A DNA stretch of 64,000 nucleotides from Anaeramoeba flamelloides (taxonomy: Eukaryota; Metamonada; Anaeramoebidae): NCBI GenBank assembly GCA_027625915.1, contig JANTQA010000072.1, forward strand, positions 3,720,001 through 3,784,000, in the 5' to 3' direction. A program made the position numbers and the translations under genes. This document shows, one piece after another, positions 1 to 12,700 of this stretch. Each line of letters begins with the position of its first letter. Position 1 is the first letter of the stretch. The notes beneath the pieces are model-generated. The model saw nothing but the letters and a program-made list of their open reading frames with translations. It searched no databases and was not told the DNA's origin.

Positions 1-689
1 ATTGAAAATCTCTGTGACAAAACAAAAGTTAGTTGGAATGTAATAATAAACACTTGAAATTCCAAGTAAATTAGATCTTGAGTCATACAATAAAAAATAT
101 TATTTTTCCACACCTTTGTTCTTTTATTTTTTTCGATTTATTATTGTTACGTAATTGTTTTGTAATTTTTTTTATTTTACAAGGCCTATAGTTGCAAAGT
201 AAATTAGCTCCATTCTCTTCAGTTTCTAAAAAAAAAATTGTTCTTTAATTTTTCGTTTACTAACTAAACTTTCTAAACTTTCTTTTCTTTTCTTTTCAAA
301 AAAATTTAAACTTGAGTTTTATTGTGTTTGAAAAATTCTATATTAATAAATTTTACAAGGATGAATTGTTCCCCATTTTTAATTCTCTGAATTTTTGACC
401 AATTTGCTTGGTAAAATAGATTACTATTTTTTTATGCTGGAAAAAAGACTTCAAATGATTTTCAAAATCCTGATTTTTTCCTTTTATACTCAAAATACTC
501 CTTTAAGTTTTCTAATCATAAGAGCTTTTATGATTAAAATCTTGACAAGAACAATAAATTTCATAATTTTGGTTGATTAATTTGTTTTTTTGTTATTACC
601 TATAATATTCTCTTTTAAAATGACTGTATGATTAAATCAATGATATAAAAATTAAAAAAAAAAACCTATATTAATTCAAACAGTGGATA

Positions 690-1135
690 TTGACTATATT
701 CCAAAATAAGCTCATCAAAAGATTTCAAAAAAATGGAAAAAAAAAAAAACCACTTTTTTTGTGCAAAAATAACAATATACGAAAAATCAATTCAATATAA
801 AATATACAACATGATCGGTATCAAAACGATTTTTTAAAATAATAAAATACTAGTTATATCGGTTTTTCCTTCTATTGGAAATTTTATGGAGATTAAACCT
901 CTTTGTAAAAAGATTTTTACGATCAAAAAGAAAAAAAGAAATACGAATTTTTACACTTAAAAAAAATATAATATTAAAATTGAGATCATAAATTTTTATA
1001 TCTTTTTAAGCAATACCGATCGTACAAACAAATTAAAATATTTATTAAGAATCAATAAATGATTAAGAACAATTTTGGATAATTTAATAGTTGAATTTAT
1101 ATTGAATTTAATAAAGAATCATGTACAAAAAAAAA
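690..1135 (+). repeat. Diverged interspersed repeat, copy 1 (partner at 5120-5560)
   Basis: This segment aligns along its length with 5120-5560. Shared landmarks come in the same order: a run like AAAATGGAAAAAAAA, then AAACGATTTTTTAAA, then TAGTTATAT, then a TTTTGTTGAGATTAA-like stretch, then CGATCAAAAAGAAAA. Substitutions and small indels are many, so the copies are old. No terminal repeats or coding capacity were recognised, so the class is unknown. Confidence 0.5.
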
Positions 1136-1244
1136 TTTCTCTTACTCTTTCGGAAATAGTTTATAAACTAAATTCCATAAAATTTTAACCACTCTTATTA
1201 CTGATAAATTCAAAAAAAGGTAACAATTTTTTTGGTTCATTTGG

Positions 1245-1395
1245 GTTTATTGTTAAGGATTTAGTGTTAAAAAACACTTTATCTGTTAATAAGAGAATTT
1301 TGAAATGACTAAATTTGTAACTTCTAATTCATAGAGTGAATAGACATAATCATTAGAATCTTTTTAAACAAATTTTAAATTTATTTTTATCTTGC
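1245..1395 (+). repeat. Repeat family R4, fragment
   Basis: Contains the R4 core GACTAAATTTGTAACTTCTA followed by an ATTCATAGAGTGAATAG-like stretch. It matches 14085-14230 directly and 30290-30400 in reverse complement. A second fragment lies inverted at 2765-2890, so the two flank about 1.4 kb of sequence in opposite orientation. Confidence 0.55.
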
Positions 1396-2764
1396 TATGA
1401 GAAGAATAGAAAAACTTTAAAAGAAAAAAAAAAAATAAAACAAAAAAAAAAAATAACAACAAAAAAAAACGAAGAATTTAAAAATAGATAAAAAAAAAGT
1501 TGTGAGTTTTTGGAACCCATAATCAATTTGTAAATTTATATGATACAATATCATTTGAATTTGAGCTCTTTTTTCAATGTAGAATGTTGGGTATATATTG
1601 ACAAAAAAATATTATCCCACAATTTCATAAATTTCTTATATGTTCATTTTCCTCAACAATTCATCTTTATATCTTCTTTAGATCACAATCTTAAAAACAA
1701 AAACTTTGAATTTTTTTGAGTTCTTTTATTCATTTTTTTCTAGTTTTCTCATATTTTTTACATCCCCTTCTGAAATGATTGGCGCAATCAATTTTTTTTT
1801 TCTCGATAATCAAGGCATATTTTAGAATCTACACCCCTTTTCCAGTTATATACGTATCTATTTAAAACCATTTGACAAATGCTTTCAGTTTGTAAACTGT
1901 TGTTGATAATTTAAAGTTTAGATATGGCTATTTTCCCCGAAAGTTGTCTGGAAATTTGGCTAATTTTGAGAAATATTTTTAATTTACAGTTTTCTTCTCC
2001 CTATGGATATTCTTGTCTTGACTTAATATGAGTCTCAATTTTTTTTTACTTGATCTCTTCTTTTCTCATATTTCTATATCAATGCATTCTATTTCATCCA
2101 TTTTAAAATCCTTCAGCGAGATTATTTAAGTCACATGATTTTAGTTTTTTGGTGAAATCGGCTTTTCTTTTTAGAATCTTGTGTAGGGCGGAGATCAGCT
2201 CTAGTTTCCCCTTTGAGAATGTCTGTGCGAATGCTTATTTGATTTTTGATTATTTTGATTATTTTTATTAATCAAAGTATCTCTACCCTTGATATCTGTC
2301 TGTGTTTGATTTAAAAATTTCTAACCAATATAGTAAACTAGTTAAAATAACTACTTTTAAAAAGTTTTATTATGAGAGAATTTGATACTATTTCATTTAT
2401 ATAAATAGAAACAAAAATTCAAAATTTTTAGACACAGTCAAAATAGTCAAAAGAATAACAATACTGCTCCATACATTCAATTTGAAAATAATTTTGATTC
2501 TTTAAAATATTCTATTTTTTCATTTTTATGTTTTTTGTTTTAATTTTGTTTTTTCCAGTAACCTAACCATGTTTCTTTTGATCAAAATTTTTTTCAAATG
2601 GTTGATATTAGAATGTTAAAGTTGGGTTCATTAAAATAGAAAAATCACATACAATTGGTTGAAGGTATCTAATCTTTTGATCGATCGATAATTGTTAGTG
2701 AAATTACAACAAATTTACCAATACAATTTTTATATCTATTTAGATAACTAAATTAAGATTCAAA

Positions 2765-2890
2765 TACTTCTGATGACTGTATCTATTCTAGACTCTCTTT
2801 GATTTACCTATACAAATTTAGTCACTTCAAAATTCTCTCTTTAACAGATTAGATCAAGTTTCATCTAACCCTTAATTATAAATCTAATAC
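2765..2890 (-). repeat. Repeat family R4, inverted fragment
   Basis: The reverse complement matches 1245-1395. The shared core on the plus strand here is CAAATTTAGTCACTTCAAAA followed by TTCTCTCTTTAACAGATTA. Orientation is opposite to the upstream fragment, so the two may be the ends of one old element spanning about 1.65 kb. They could equally be independent insertions. Confidence 0.5.
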
Positions 2891-3235
2891 ATTTTTTTTG
2901 TTGTTCTCACTTCAAAATTTGACATACACCCTTAATTTTTTTTTATTTCGATTGAGAACGATTTATTTTTTGTTTTATGGAATTTGTAAATTATAAATAA
3001 TTGTTAACAGTTCAATTAGCTAATGGTTCTAATTTAGGATTCGTTTTTTTGAAATCCAACTTAAAAAACAACTATTGATTATTTTCAAAAAATGGTTTAA
3101 ATTTTGTTAGAATCAAGTTTATATTTAAAGGAAAAAATTTTTTGTAACAAACTTGATTAAATCTTAATATTAATTTCTTACCCTTTTCTATTTTGATTCC
3201 CTTACAATTATTAATTATTACATCTTTAACTCCAG

Positions 3236-3962
3236 TCATAATAATTCCAATATTCAATTTTATTCCCTACGTTGTATTGGCAATGTACTTACCGGAACGA
3301 AAGAGCAAACACAGGCAGTGATCGATAATGGGGGCATTATATGCATCAGCAAATTATTAGACGATCCTAATGTAACTTTGAGAAAAGAAAGTTGTTGGGC
3401 TTTATCAAATATTTGTGCAGGATCTGTCCAACAAATACAATCAGTGATTGAATCCAAAGCATTAACCCAATCAATAGAAATCTTAAAAAATGAAACATTC
3501 ACTGTACAAAAGGAAGCTATTTGGATTTTTATAAATATATGCCTATGTGGGAAACGTGAACAAAAAGAAACAATTATCAAATACGGAATTATTGACATTT
3601 TTTGCGAAATGTTAACCATGAACAATATCAAAATTACTTTAAATTGTCTTCAGTGTCTTGATGATATTCTATTGTTAGGAAAGGAAATCCAAATTGAACA
3701 AGGCTTCATGAATCAAAATGAAATGGCTTCTTATATTCGAGGAATAAGTGGCCAAAAAAAAATCACCCAATTAGAAAATTCTAATAATAAAAAGGTTTCT
3801 CTCTTGGCAACAAAAATAATGGATACTTACTTCCAAAATTTTATAATTTCAAAAAATGATATGTACGAAATCGAAGATCTTGATGAAAAAAAAGTTTTTG
3901 CTTGGGAATCTTTCCTTTTTACTAATATTGAAGATAATGATTATGAGATTGATTACGATTAA
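3236..3962 (+). CDS. Importin subunit alpha, C-terminal exon (partial)
   Basis: Importin-alpha is the adaptor that binds nuclear localisation signals and pairs with importin-beta for nuclear import. The exon encodes 241 residues of armadillo (ARM) repeats and ends at TAA. Family landmarks are SLRCIGNVLTGT near the start (compare the PALR-GN-TG signature), ESCWALSNICAG carrying the conserved Trp and Asn of the binding groove, and KEAIWIFINICLCG in the next repeat. The C-terminus is short and acidic. The probable acceptor is TCCAG at 3231-3235, with coding resuming at the second codon position. The N-terminal importin-beta-binding domain and the first ARM repeats are absent from the window. GTG at 3318 is an internal valine codon, not a start. 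The terminal exon looks intact, so I favour a real gene with a very long upstream intron over a pseudogene. Confidence 0.85.
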
Positions 3963-4469
3963 TATTTTATATATATATATATATTAATATCATTATAGAA
4001 TTATATATTATCAGGAATCGATAAGGAAATTATTGTATTAAAATTATTATTATTTTTTTTTTTATAATCAAAGTTTAATGACATTTACATTGTTTTATTT
4101 AATATTATGACTTTTTTTTCTACTTTTAGTTATTTTTTTTTATTAATTATTTTTTAAAGAAAAAAATTCACCTTTCAATAATTCATTTGAAAGTACAACA
4201 AAACCAACAGAACACCCTTCTTTGTTATTACTGATTTATGAAAAAATTATTAGTACTTTTTATTACACTTGATTTAGATATAATTGGAATCAGTAATTCA
4301 AAATCCACCAAGTTTTCAAATAAATTAAAAAAACAAGAATAAAAATTATCATTTTCAATATGAATACCAGACCTCTATCAACTTCTATTGTCTTTTGAAA
4401 TTATTTAGTAATATTAAACTTTGTTTCTATCAAAGCTTTCAAAGAATATTTACAAATATCACTTATTTT

Positions 4470-4950
4470 TTTATAATTGACCTTTAACGAATAAATAAGA
4501 AATAACCAAAATATTAAACATTAAAGAATTGTTGATATCAATCTGAAATAATACTAATAAATCAATAGATTTTCTTAAAAATAGAAAAATACACATTCTC
4601 ATTACCAAATTTTAAAAACTACAATAATCATTCAGATCAACAATTGAAGAGCAATGGAAATTCCAATAAAAATCAATATAATTTTTAGACAACAATTCTC
4701 ACGGTTTCAATAACATTAGAAGAACACTTTTTTACCAAGTGACGAATGATTTTGCAATAAAAAAAATTTTTTTAAATGATTTACAGGTAAATCAAAAATT
4801 AAAAAAAAAAAATGAAAAATGAGAAAAAATGATTTTAAATTCAAATAATTATTTTTTCTTCAAATCCACTCAAACAATTTTAAACATATTTAATTTATTC
4901 ACTTATAGCAACTGGGAACTTTGAATTAAAAATAGTTTTGTTTTGGTTTT
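4470..4950 (+). repeat. Interspersed repeat family R7, copy 1
   Basis: Aligns with the reverse complement of 15640-16075 and, over its second half, with 39050-39370. The most conserved block is GTTTCAATAACATTAGAAGA followed by ACACTTTTTTACCAAGTGAC, then TTGCAATAAAAAA. Farther on, TTCACTTATAGCAACTG matches TTCACTTATTACAATTG at 39325. Probably a decayed DNA transposon, but no termini or transposase were identified. Confidence 0.6.
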
Positions 4951-5119
4951 ATAAAGAAATGTACAATTATTGTAAAATAGAATTTTTCTAAATATAATTT
5001 TATAGTTATAAGGTATTTCCAAAAAAGTAGGGCATTTTTTATTTCATTTCATAAAAAATCATCTTTCTTAGTGAAAGTATTCATTAATTGACATTACCAA
5101 ATTAAGTTTAATATTAATA

Positions 5120-5560
5120 CCAATTGAATAAATGGCTAAGGTATTATTTCAAAATATGAATGTTGGATGAAATATTTACAAAAAATGGAAAAAAAAAATA
5201 GAACCTTATTTGGAGAAAACAATGTACGACCAATTTCAAAAAAAACTGGAAATATAGAAAGGATAAAAATGATTTTTTAAACAATAAAATGTAGTTATAT
5301 GTTTTCAATTCTATTTGAAATTTTGTTGAGATTAAGAAAGTTATGAAAACGATTTTTTCAATCAAAAAGAAAATATTAAAGACTACTTTTAACACCGAAA
5401 AAATATCAGATAAAATCTAGATCAGAAAATATAATATCTTTTATTTATGTAATACAATACTAAGAAACAATTGAATTATTATCAGTAATATATAAAAGGT
5501 TGTTAATGATTTTGGATGTTTAAATACTTTTTTGAAGATTTATTTTAAAAGATATATTTT
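5120..5560 (+). repeat. Diverged interspersed repeat, copy 2
   Basis: Partner of 690-1135 in the same orientation. It directly follows the R7 copy at 4470-4950, so both may belong to one longer element. Confidence 0.5.
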
Positions 5561-6989
5561 AAAATAAATTTGCACCACTTTATTTGAAATAGCTTACTTG
5601 ACACTCAAATATGTTGTGTGTATTAATTATTTGTTTGCCAACTGAACAAATGTCCAAATTTTAATGACTCTTCTGAAATAATTATAATTATATATATATA
5701 TATATATATGTATTCTTTTGTATTTCAAAGTAGTTAATAATTTTAACTTATTAATAATTCGAATTTTAATTATTAAAAAAAATAAAAAAGCACAATACTT
5801 TTACCTAATAAAGATATTAAAAATGAAAAAATTTAAACTTGGTTACAAAAATAAGATAAAAAAATACAATAGGAGTTTATGAATGAGATTCTCTATCAAG
5901 TTTATTATTTATAATTTATTGATCATTTCTTGGTTGAAAAAAATATAAGATTTTGTTCAGCGGATACAAATATTTGCATATGACTTAATTTTTATAATTG
6001 AGGAAATATTCCCCAAAAATCTGCGAAAATTAATAGCAATTTATAAAATTATTAAGAATATTTTAATTAATCAAAATAATGATAAAACTTTCTAAACTAA
6101 CTCAATTATCTGAAATTAATTCTTGAGGAATTTGGCTTGAAAAAGAAAAACGGTTATAAAAAAATTTAAAAAATTTAAAGTAAACTTTTCTTAAAAATAT
6201 AAATTCTTTATCCACCAATAAAAATAAACTAATTAAGTAAAATTTGAGGGTTTCAAATAATATATTACATGTTTCTATTATTTTATGGATTATACAATAT
6301 TAATCTAAACCAAAAACGATTTCAACACAATTGACGCTTGGTTTAATTAAAAAATTATAATTCAATTTAACAAGTAATATGACATTCCCAAAAGAATAAT
6401 AATTGTTACCAAAGCAAAAAGTGATCAGTCGGAATTTTAATCTATAAAAAAATACGAAAGCCCATAAAGTAATTAAAACTTTTTGATTTTAAACAGAACA
6501 CATGGAAATTAAAGTTTTCAAAACAATAAAATATGTATATTATTTGGGAAATAGAAAATCTAAAACTATTTGATATAAATCTAAACAAATTTAGAGAATA
6601 TTTTAAGAAATAGTTCTGTCAGAGAAGGCCAAGAATATTTAAAAAAAATTTAAATATTATATAAATAAATTTCCAAGTCCTAAATTCCAGTCAAGTTTTG
6701 CAAAGTACATATGTTTTATTTTGTTGCTATGTAGAAATATATTATTTTTCTACACAAAATAAGAATTAAAATAATCTAGTAACTGTTTAAGATTGATTTT
6801 CATAATAAAAAAAAAAACTCAAAAAACTTAATGAAAACTTTTCGATTTTCCATCGAAACAGAAAATTCTAGAAAAAACAACAGTGCTTTTCCAGCATTGA
6901 ATAACATAGAGAAAAGATCTTATTAGATTTAATTCTTTTAAATTCTTGAAAATATAACATTGAATTTTTACAAATTTAATAAATAAATA

Positions 6990-7187
6990 CAGCTAGTTTC
7001 GCTTTTAAGGCACAAACTTTCAACGAAATTTAAGGCACAAAAAAATCTCTAATTAAAGCACAAAATTTGGATTTTTAATTTTTACAAATTATTTTACTAG
7101 AATTTGAATTTTGTGCCTTAATTTGAGATTTTTTTTTTCTGCCTTAAATTTCGTAGAAAGTTTGTGTCTTAATAGTGAAACTGACTG
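6990..7187. mobile_element. Palindromic MITE family M1, copy 1
   Basis: About 198 bp, almost wholly an inverted repeat. It runs from CAGCTAGTTTCGCTTTTAAG to GTGAAACTGACTG, with TA immediately outside each end. The arms contain GGCACAAACTTTCAACGAAA and its complement. The CAGT-type termini and TA target duplication point to a Tc1/mariner-mobilised miniature element. It carries no coding sequence. Confidence 0.85.
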
Positions 7188-7475
7188 TATAAAATTTCTT
7201 TAATTATCTACTTATTTCCAATTTTTATAAAAACCTAACTGTTTGTTAATATTATTTTGAATAGAAATTATTTTTAAATATTTTTGAACTTTCTAACTTG
7301 GAATATTTGTTAAATTTTTAAATCTAAATTTACTCGTTCATTTTCCAGTTGTTTGAAATTTTTCAAGTACCAATTTATATTTTCTGATTCTTTATTTCTA
7401 AAAGGGAGGTAATTAATTAATTCATCAAAATCTAGGATTTTTAATTTTTGAATTAACTTAAATCTTCTTTTATAT

Positions 7476-8975
7476 CCCTTAGCACCCCAAATAACCTAAA
7501 AACATTTCAAAAAAAAAATTTAATTTGAAATGTTATCAAACGATAATAAGGTATAGAATTAATAAACGGTTATCTTAGAAAGAAAATTTTATAATTAAAA
7601 ATTGTATAGTTACTTAAAATAAAAAAATAACTTGAAAAAAAATTTTCAACATTGGAAATTTTTTTTTTTGGTTATTGTGATTTTATTATTTTTTCAAATT
7701 TTGTCAAAATAAATTTTTTTTTTTTTTTTTTGAAAAGTTTGTCTAGACATCAAAAACCTCTTATTTTTAACATTTAATACACATCATACTTTACTGGAAA
7801 TTTTTTGGGGGCCCTTTGCACCCCAAAAATCCCTAAAATGCTTGATTAAATAATTTATTCATTATAAAAGTTATTTTAACAACACATAGAAAATTTGTTT
7901 TATCTACTGATTACTATTCAATATCAATATCTATATTAGATTCTAAATAATTTAAAAATAAAAAAAAATATAAATTAAATTAGAAAAAAAAATCAAATTT
8001 TTTTTCATTGTAAAATTTTACAATTTTTTCAACAAGATTTTTTTTCAATTATAAATGATTTGGCCAATAGTTCGAGTCAGATTAATAATTTATTTTTTTT
8101 TATTTTTTACAATTTTTTAATTTTTGACTTTTTAAAATCTAGACATAAAATAAACAATATTGTTGAATTAGAGACCAGATATCAGAACTTATTTAACAAG
8201 ATCTGGATTAATTTATTAAGAAAAAATCCAAATATCGCAAATATATTATTCAAATTTTTACCAATAACAAAATGCAATAAAAAAAAATTGGTTTCGGAGA
8301 TTATTTTATTATATTGGAATAATATTTAAGAGTTATTTTTTTATTTTATTTTATATTTAGGTATAAATATTTTATAGATTAAAAAGCAATTTATATTTGT
8401 TTTATTCCAATTTAATAAATTGAAATTATTTTTAAAAAATTTTTTTTTTTTTTGATTTTCAATTATTATCTATTGCTTAAATAAAAGTTTTAGAAAATTA
8501 ATCATATTAAAAATTTAATTTTGGCCTAAAGAAATAAATTTCATTTTTCTCTTATTTGGATATTTATTGAAATTTTATCTAAAAAAAAACATTAAATTTC
8601 AAAGTAATTTATTTTTTTATTTATTTTTTTTTATCATAAAATTAGCAAAATTGTTTGGTGGTTATTATTAATAAATTAATGTGTTGAGTTTTGAATTACT
8701 ATTAATGTAATAAAATTTCTGATTTAAAAAAATAAAATAAAAATAAAAATCTTTAAAAAAAATGTAAAAATGAATAATTATTATTTTTTTTTTTCAATTA
8801 AAAAAAAAAAAAGCAATAACTTAACTTCTTTATCTTTGAACTATTTTCATTTTTTATTATAATTAAAATCTGGATTAAAGACAAATAAGAAAATTAATAT
8901 CTTAGTAGATCAATATCATTTTAAATCTAATTTAAAAAACTTGATGAAATTTAGGCAAATCCGGGGTGCTAAGGG
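7476..8975. mobile_element. 1.5-kb terminal-inverted-repeat element nested in the LINE
   Basis: The left end is CCCTTAGCACCCCAAATAAC. The right end read inward on the minus strand is CCCTTAGCACCCCGGATTTG, followed by CCTAAA in both. The flanks are TATAT on the left and ATATA on the right, a 4-5 bp AT target duplication. The homologous LINE copy near 20625 has an undisturbed TATATA at this site, which fixes the insertion point. A second, similar terminus (CCCTTTGCACCCCAAAAATC) lies inside at about 7819, so a related element may be nested or rearranged. The element contains the ORF at 8060-8329. Superfamily not identified. Confidence 0.7.
8060..8329 (+). CDS. Unidentified ORF inside the TIR element (possible transposase remnant)
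   Basis: The frame is open back to about 7995 and ends at TAA 8329. No in-frame ATG is placed where translation would obviously start; the TTG at 8060 is only the first near-cognate codon. The product is lysine/asparagine-rich with a run of aromatic residues, then LETRYQNLFNKIWINLLRKN and a basic tail ending KKKLVSEIILLYWNNI. I recognise no domain. Its position between the TIRs suggests an element-encoded protein fragment, but this is inference. Confidence 0.3.
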   Translation: MANSSSQINNLFFFIFYNFLIFDFLKSRHKINNIVELETRYQNLFNKIWINLLRKNPNIANILFKFLPITKCNKKKLVSEIILLYWNNI

Positions 8976-9309
8976 ATATATCGTTATTCTGACCGGATCA
9001 ATTTTTGCTTCAGTTTTATAAATACGCCTGGGAGAGTGTGGGTTGATTAATAAAAATTTTGTAATTTTTTCATTAATACAATGTATCAATATCTTTAAAA
9101 TCTGTTTTTTCAAATCAAATTTTTCTAATCCATATAATAATTGGCTATGTAATACAGCTTTAAAAAAATGATTTTTTAATCCATTAGAAAAATTTTTTTG
9201 TTGTAGGATATTGATTAATTTTTTAAAATTGGTCTTAACTATATCAAGGTTAAATTTTAAATCAGTTTTTTTATCTAGCCAAATACCTAAAACAATTTTT
9301 TTTTACCTT

Positions 9310-9487
9310 AAGGTACTAATCTCTATTAAATTTTTTTATCTAAATTTAATAGAGATTTGGAAAATTTATTGCCAATTACTAAGATTTGAAAACCTGTTTA
9401 TTTTTTCAATATTCAACATATTTCTATCTATGTAATCCCTATTTAGAAAATGTCAAAAAACAATTATAATAGAGACTAGTTCCATAA
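9310..9487. mobile_element. MITE family M2, copy 1 (nested in the LINE)
   Basis: About 178 bp with inverted ends AAGGTACTAATCTCTATTA and TAATAGAGACTAGTTCCAT. It aligns along its full length with 52099-52272, whose ends are better preserved (AAGGGACTTGTCTCTATTA / TAATAGCGACTAGTCCCTT). It lies exactly where the LINE frame stops at 9306. Non-coding. Confidence 0.7.
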
Positions 9488-9794
9488 TTTATTTATTTTT
9501 CTGGCCTATTAGATCAATAAAAGTGATATGTTAAAAAGTTCTAAGTTTTTAATTAAGAGAAATAATAAATTAAAAACTTTGTAGGCTGTGAGAAATTTAG
9601 AAAAGAGTCAAAAACTTTAATGATAAAATTGTTTTTATGATTGTTGGAAATTATTTTCATTTTTTCTTGTATTTTTCCTCCAAAGCAAGATTTTTTCAAT
9701 CTTTTAAATAATGGATCAGTATTTATTTTTATTTGCTTAATTCTTTTTATTTACAAACATCCTTAAATTTGTTCAATTCAAATTCTGTTAATAA
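9488..9794. promoter_or_regulatory. Upstream region of the PTB-like gene
   Basis: About 300 bp between the repeat cluster and the PTB start codon. It must contain the promoter, but no recognisable TATA box, initiator or other element stands out in this composition. Confidence 0.25.
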
Positions 9795-12700
9795 ATGACT
9801 TTTTTCTTGTTTTACAAACCCTTTTACAAAAACAAAAAAAAACCAATTTCCAGATCAAATTCTCCAAACAAAGAAGAAAAAAGCAATCCATTCACAAAAA
9901 AGGAGGTTTTTCAAACAGATCAAACTCATCAAAAAATTCTACTGAACAACAGCCTTTCTTCTAATATTATTAACGTCAATAAAGAAACAAGTAACTCATC
10001 ACTTGTTGTTGATCCTCAATTTTGCTCTCTCCCTTCAGCAAGTATACCTTCTTTGTCAACCGAAGAGAGAAATAACGTATTTAACCACCATAAAGAAAAA
10101 TTATCGATCTCCTTAGCAACACCAAATACATTCCCTTCTTTATCTGGCTCTACACACCCCAAAACCCTCCCTACTTTGAATTCTCTTTTGTCTGACACCT
10201 CTTCTAAAGCAACCAAAAGTGAAACAATCCCACCCAACGCAAGTAAAGTTGTCAATATTTCAAACTTGCCGATTTGGTTGAATGAACAAAGGCTGATACA
10301 ACTAATTACTAAATTTGGAGAGATCGAAAAGATTAATGTTTTTGATCAAAAATCACAAGCCTTAGTGGAAATGAAAACACTTGAGTCTGCAATTCAAATT
10401 GTTCAGCACCATAAAAAGAAACCAAAAATTCTTTTGTAAACAATTATTTTTTTTTTTTGTTTTTTGTGCTTTTTCAAAAAAAGATTTGTTGTCACACCAA
10501 AAATCTGTTCCACACTCAAACAGGATTTTTCATGACTTTTTTTCAAAAATTGTTTGTATGAAACCGTCTATTGATCAATTTTTTATTCTGCAAGTTTAAC
10601 AAAAACCAGAATATTGATCCCAATTGCCAAAATCTCAAAGTCTATTACAAAAAGTCAAAAATAAAAAGAGAAAAATATACAAGGGTCAAAGTTATTATTT
10701 GTTGTAAATGACTTTTGTAAGTCAATTAAAAAGAATAGTGATGTCTCTTGTGTAAGAAGTGCTTTTTCTGCTGTCGTTCAAATAACCCGTTTTGACTTAG
10801 TGAACCCATGTTCCAAAACAAAAAGCGTGTTTCTTTTTTGCGACAAGTTCTTACACATTAAATAATCAAAGAACCTGATAATAAACCCTAAAAAAATATG
10901 GTATTTGATTTCAAAAAGTTCTATTATTAAAAAAGAAATTCTAAAAATGAAATGATCAAATGAAAAATTTTTTCTGAAAAAAGAGAGATAATTTTCGAAG
11001 ACTCGCAATTTATAAATTTGAATTTGTAAATTATTTTTCTTTAAATACTTTTCATTAAGTCAGCTTATATTTACTTTTTCAATCAGAATTCTTATTTTTT
11101 TATTTGTCTCTAAAAATATCGAAAAAAAAAAAATTGAATTTTTTCTGCTCAAAAAAAACAAAAAATTTTATGAAAATTGATAAATATATTCGAAATGAAA
11201 TAATCAAAATATGGCTGAAAAATTATTATAGAAAGGTTGGATTCGTGGTTTATCATGGGGACACTCTATCGCCTTTATTATTTGGATTTATCAGTCATTT
11301 TTTAATTGAAAAAATTAAAAATCTTGCAAAACATGTACAGATGTTTGTAGATGATTTGATTTTAATAATGGAAGGACCAATGTCAGAAATTGACAAAAAA
11401 TTAATAATAATTTATAAAATTATTCAAGAATTTGGAATGAATCCAAATATTGATAAACACTAAAATCAAAAACTTTATCCAAAATAAAATATTTCGGGAT
11501 TTCATTGAAAAAGAAAAATTTATAAAAAGAAATTTTGAAAAAGTAAAAGATAGTTTTAAAAAAATTAAAAAAATTTTTAGCCAACAAAAACTCGCCAATG
11601 GGGTAAAATTACAAATGTTTAAATCAGTATTTATTCGCCAATTATTTTATGGACTTGTGATTTTTAATCTGACTCAAAAATATTTTGACTCGATAGATGT
11701 TTGGATAAATAAAAAAATTAAAAATTTTGAACAATATACCAACATTCTCCAAGAATAATTTATTAAACTTGGGCAAAACTTTATCAAGTAAGAATTTCAA
11801 TATATAAAAGAAGATTTAAACTCAAAAAGAAATTAGAAATTCTAGAGGTTTGATCACACATCAACAACAACTAAAATTTTCCAAGAAAAAAGATGAAAAT
11901 ATCAATTGAGAAATAGAAAATTTATAATTCTAAATAGTTTTGATTTTTTTTAAAAAAAGAAAATTTTGGAAGGGTCATTAATATTTAAAAATTAACAAGT
12001 ATTATAATAATAATATCAGTAAACAATAGCGCAATAGAGTGCATTCGAATGCTTAGGTTATTATTAGAGCTTAATTTTTTAATTAAAACCAAAATTCTTT
12101 GTTGGTTTTATTTGAGTTTCTGTTTTATTTCGCAAAATCTATTGATTTATGAAATAAAACTGAAAACTTAAGAAAATATAAAGGTCTTTTTTTAAAAATT
12201 TTGTTTTATTTAGAAAATCTCTCTATTTTCTGAATCAAATTTAAAATCCTATATAATATAACGTGAAGTGCCGTAGATTTCCTAGTTTTTTTTTTACTTT
12301 TTGTTTTTGTTTGTGAAGTGTTCTAGGTTTTTTTTACTTTTTGAAATAAACAGAAAATTTTAATAAATTTTCGGTTTATTTCGAAAAGTAAAAAAAACCA
12401 AACGAAAAAATATTGATTTTCCAAATAAACAGAAAACTCAAAAAGTCCTAACGATGTTTTTTTTTTTTTTTTGCCTTTAGAAATAAACCGAAAATTATAT
12501 AAATTTTCGGTTTATTTCTTAAATTAAAAAAAAAACCGAACGGTTGTAAGAATAAATTAACACCATATCTTCAAAATAGAATAGAAAAAAAAAAAAAAGA
12601 AAAGAAAAAAAAAATTTTTTTTTCCATATTTGCAAAATTCAATTTCTCAATTTTTTTATATTTTTTAATAAATTAAGAAATCGATTTTGAACATATAAAA

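Larger units (their letters stand above)
1..3235. other. Non-coding stretch upstream of the importin exon
   Basis: No convincing exon is visible on either strand. The stretch holds one half of an ~450-bp diverged repeat pair (690-1135) and two oppositely oriented fragments of repeat family R4 (1245-1395 and 2765-2890). The importin-alpha exon that follows starts in the middle of the protein. Most or all of this stretch is therefore probably intron, longer than about 3.2 kb, or the earlier exons lie outside the window. Confidence 0.5.
3963..6989. other. Intergenic, repeat-rich, no gene seen
   Basis: Begins with a short (TA)n tract at about 3969-3985. It holds an R7 repeat copy (4470-4950), the second copy of the ~450-bp repeat (5120-5560) and another (TA)n tract near 5690-5709. 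The remainder (5560-6989) is AT-rich sequence without any ORF or structure I can support. Confidence 0.5.
7320..9306 (-). mobile_element. LINE (non-LTR retrotransposon) fragment, interrupted by a TIR element
   Basis: The two LINE parts are 7320-7475 and 8976-9306, read on the minus strand. The 9300-8976 part keeps an open frame of about 107 codons: VLGIWLDKKTDLKFNLD, then NFSNGLKNHFFKAVLHSQLL, YGLEKFDLK and INPHSPRRIYKTEAKIDPV. This is the region downstream of the reverse-transcriptase catalytic core. It matches the copies at 11450-11758 and 20470-20960 at protein level. The uninterrupted copy at 20470-20960 shows that the sequence between the two parts is inserted. At 9307 the copy is broken again by MITE M2. 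Confidence 0.75.

Noticed and set aside
8916-9113. Minus-strand 65-codon frame as a gene
   Set aside because: It runs across the junction of the 1.5-kb TIR element and the LINE. Its N-terminal part is LINE-encoded and its C-terminal part is transposon end.
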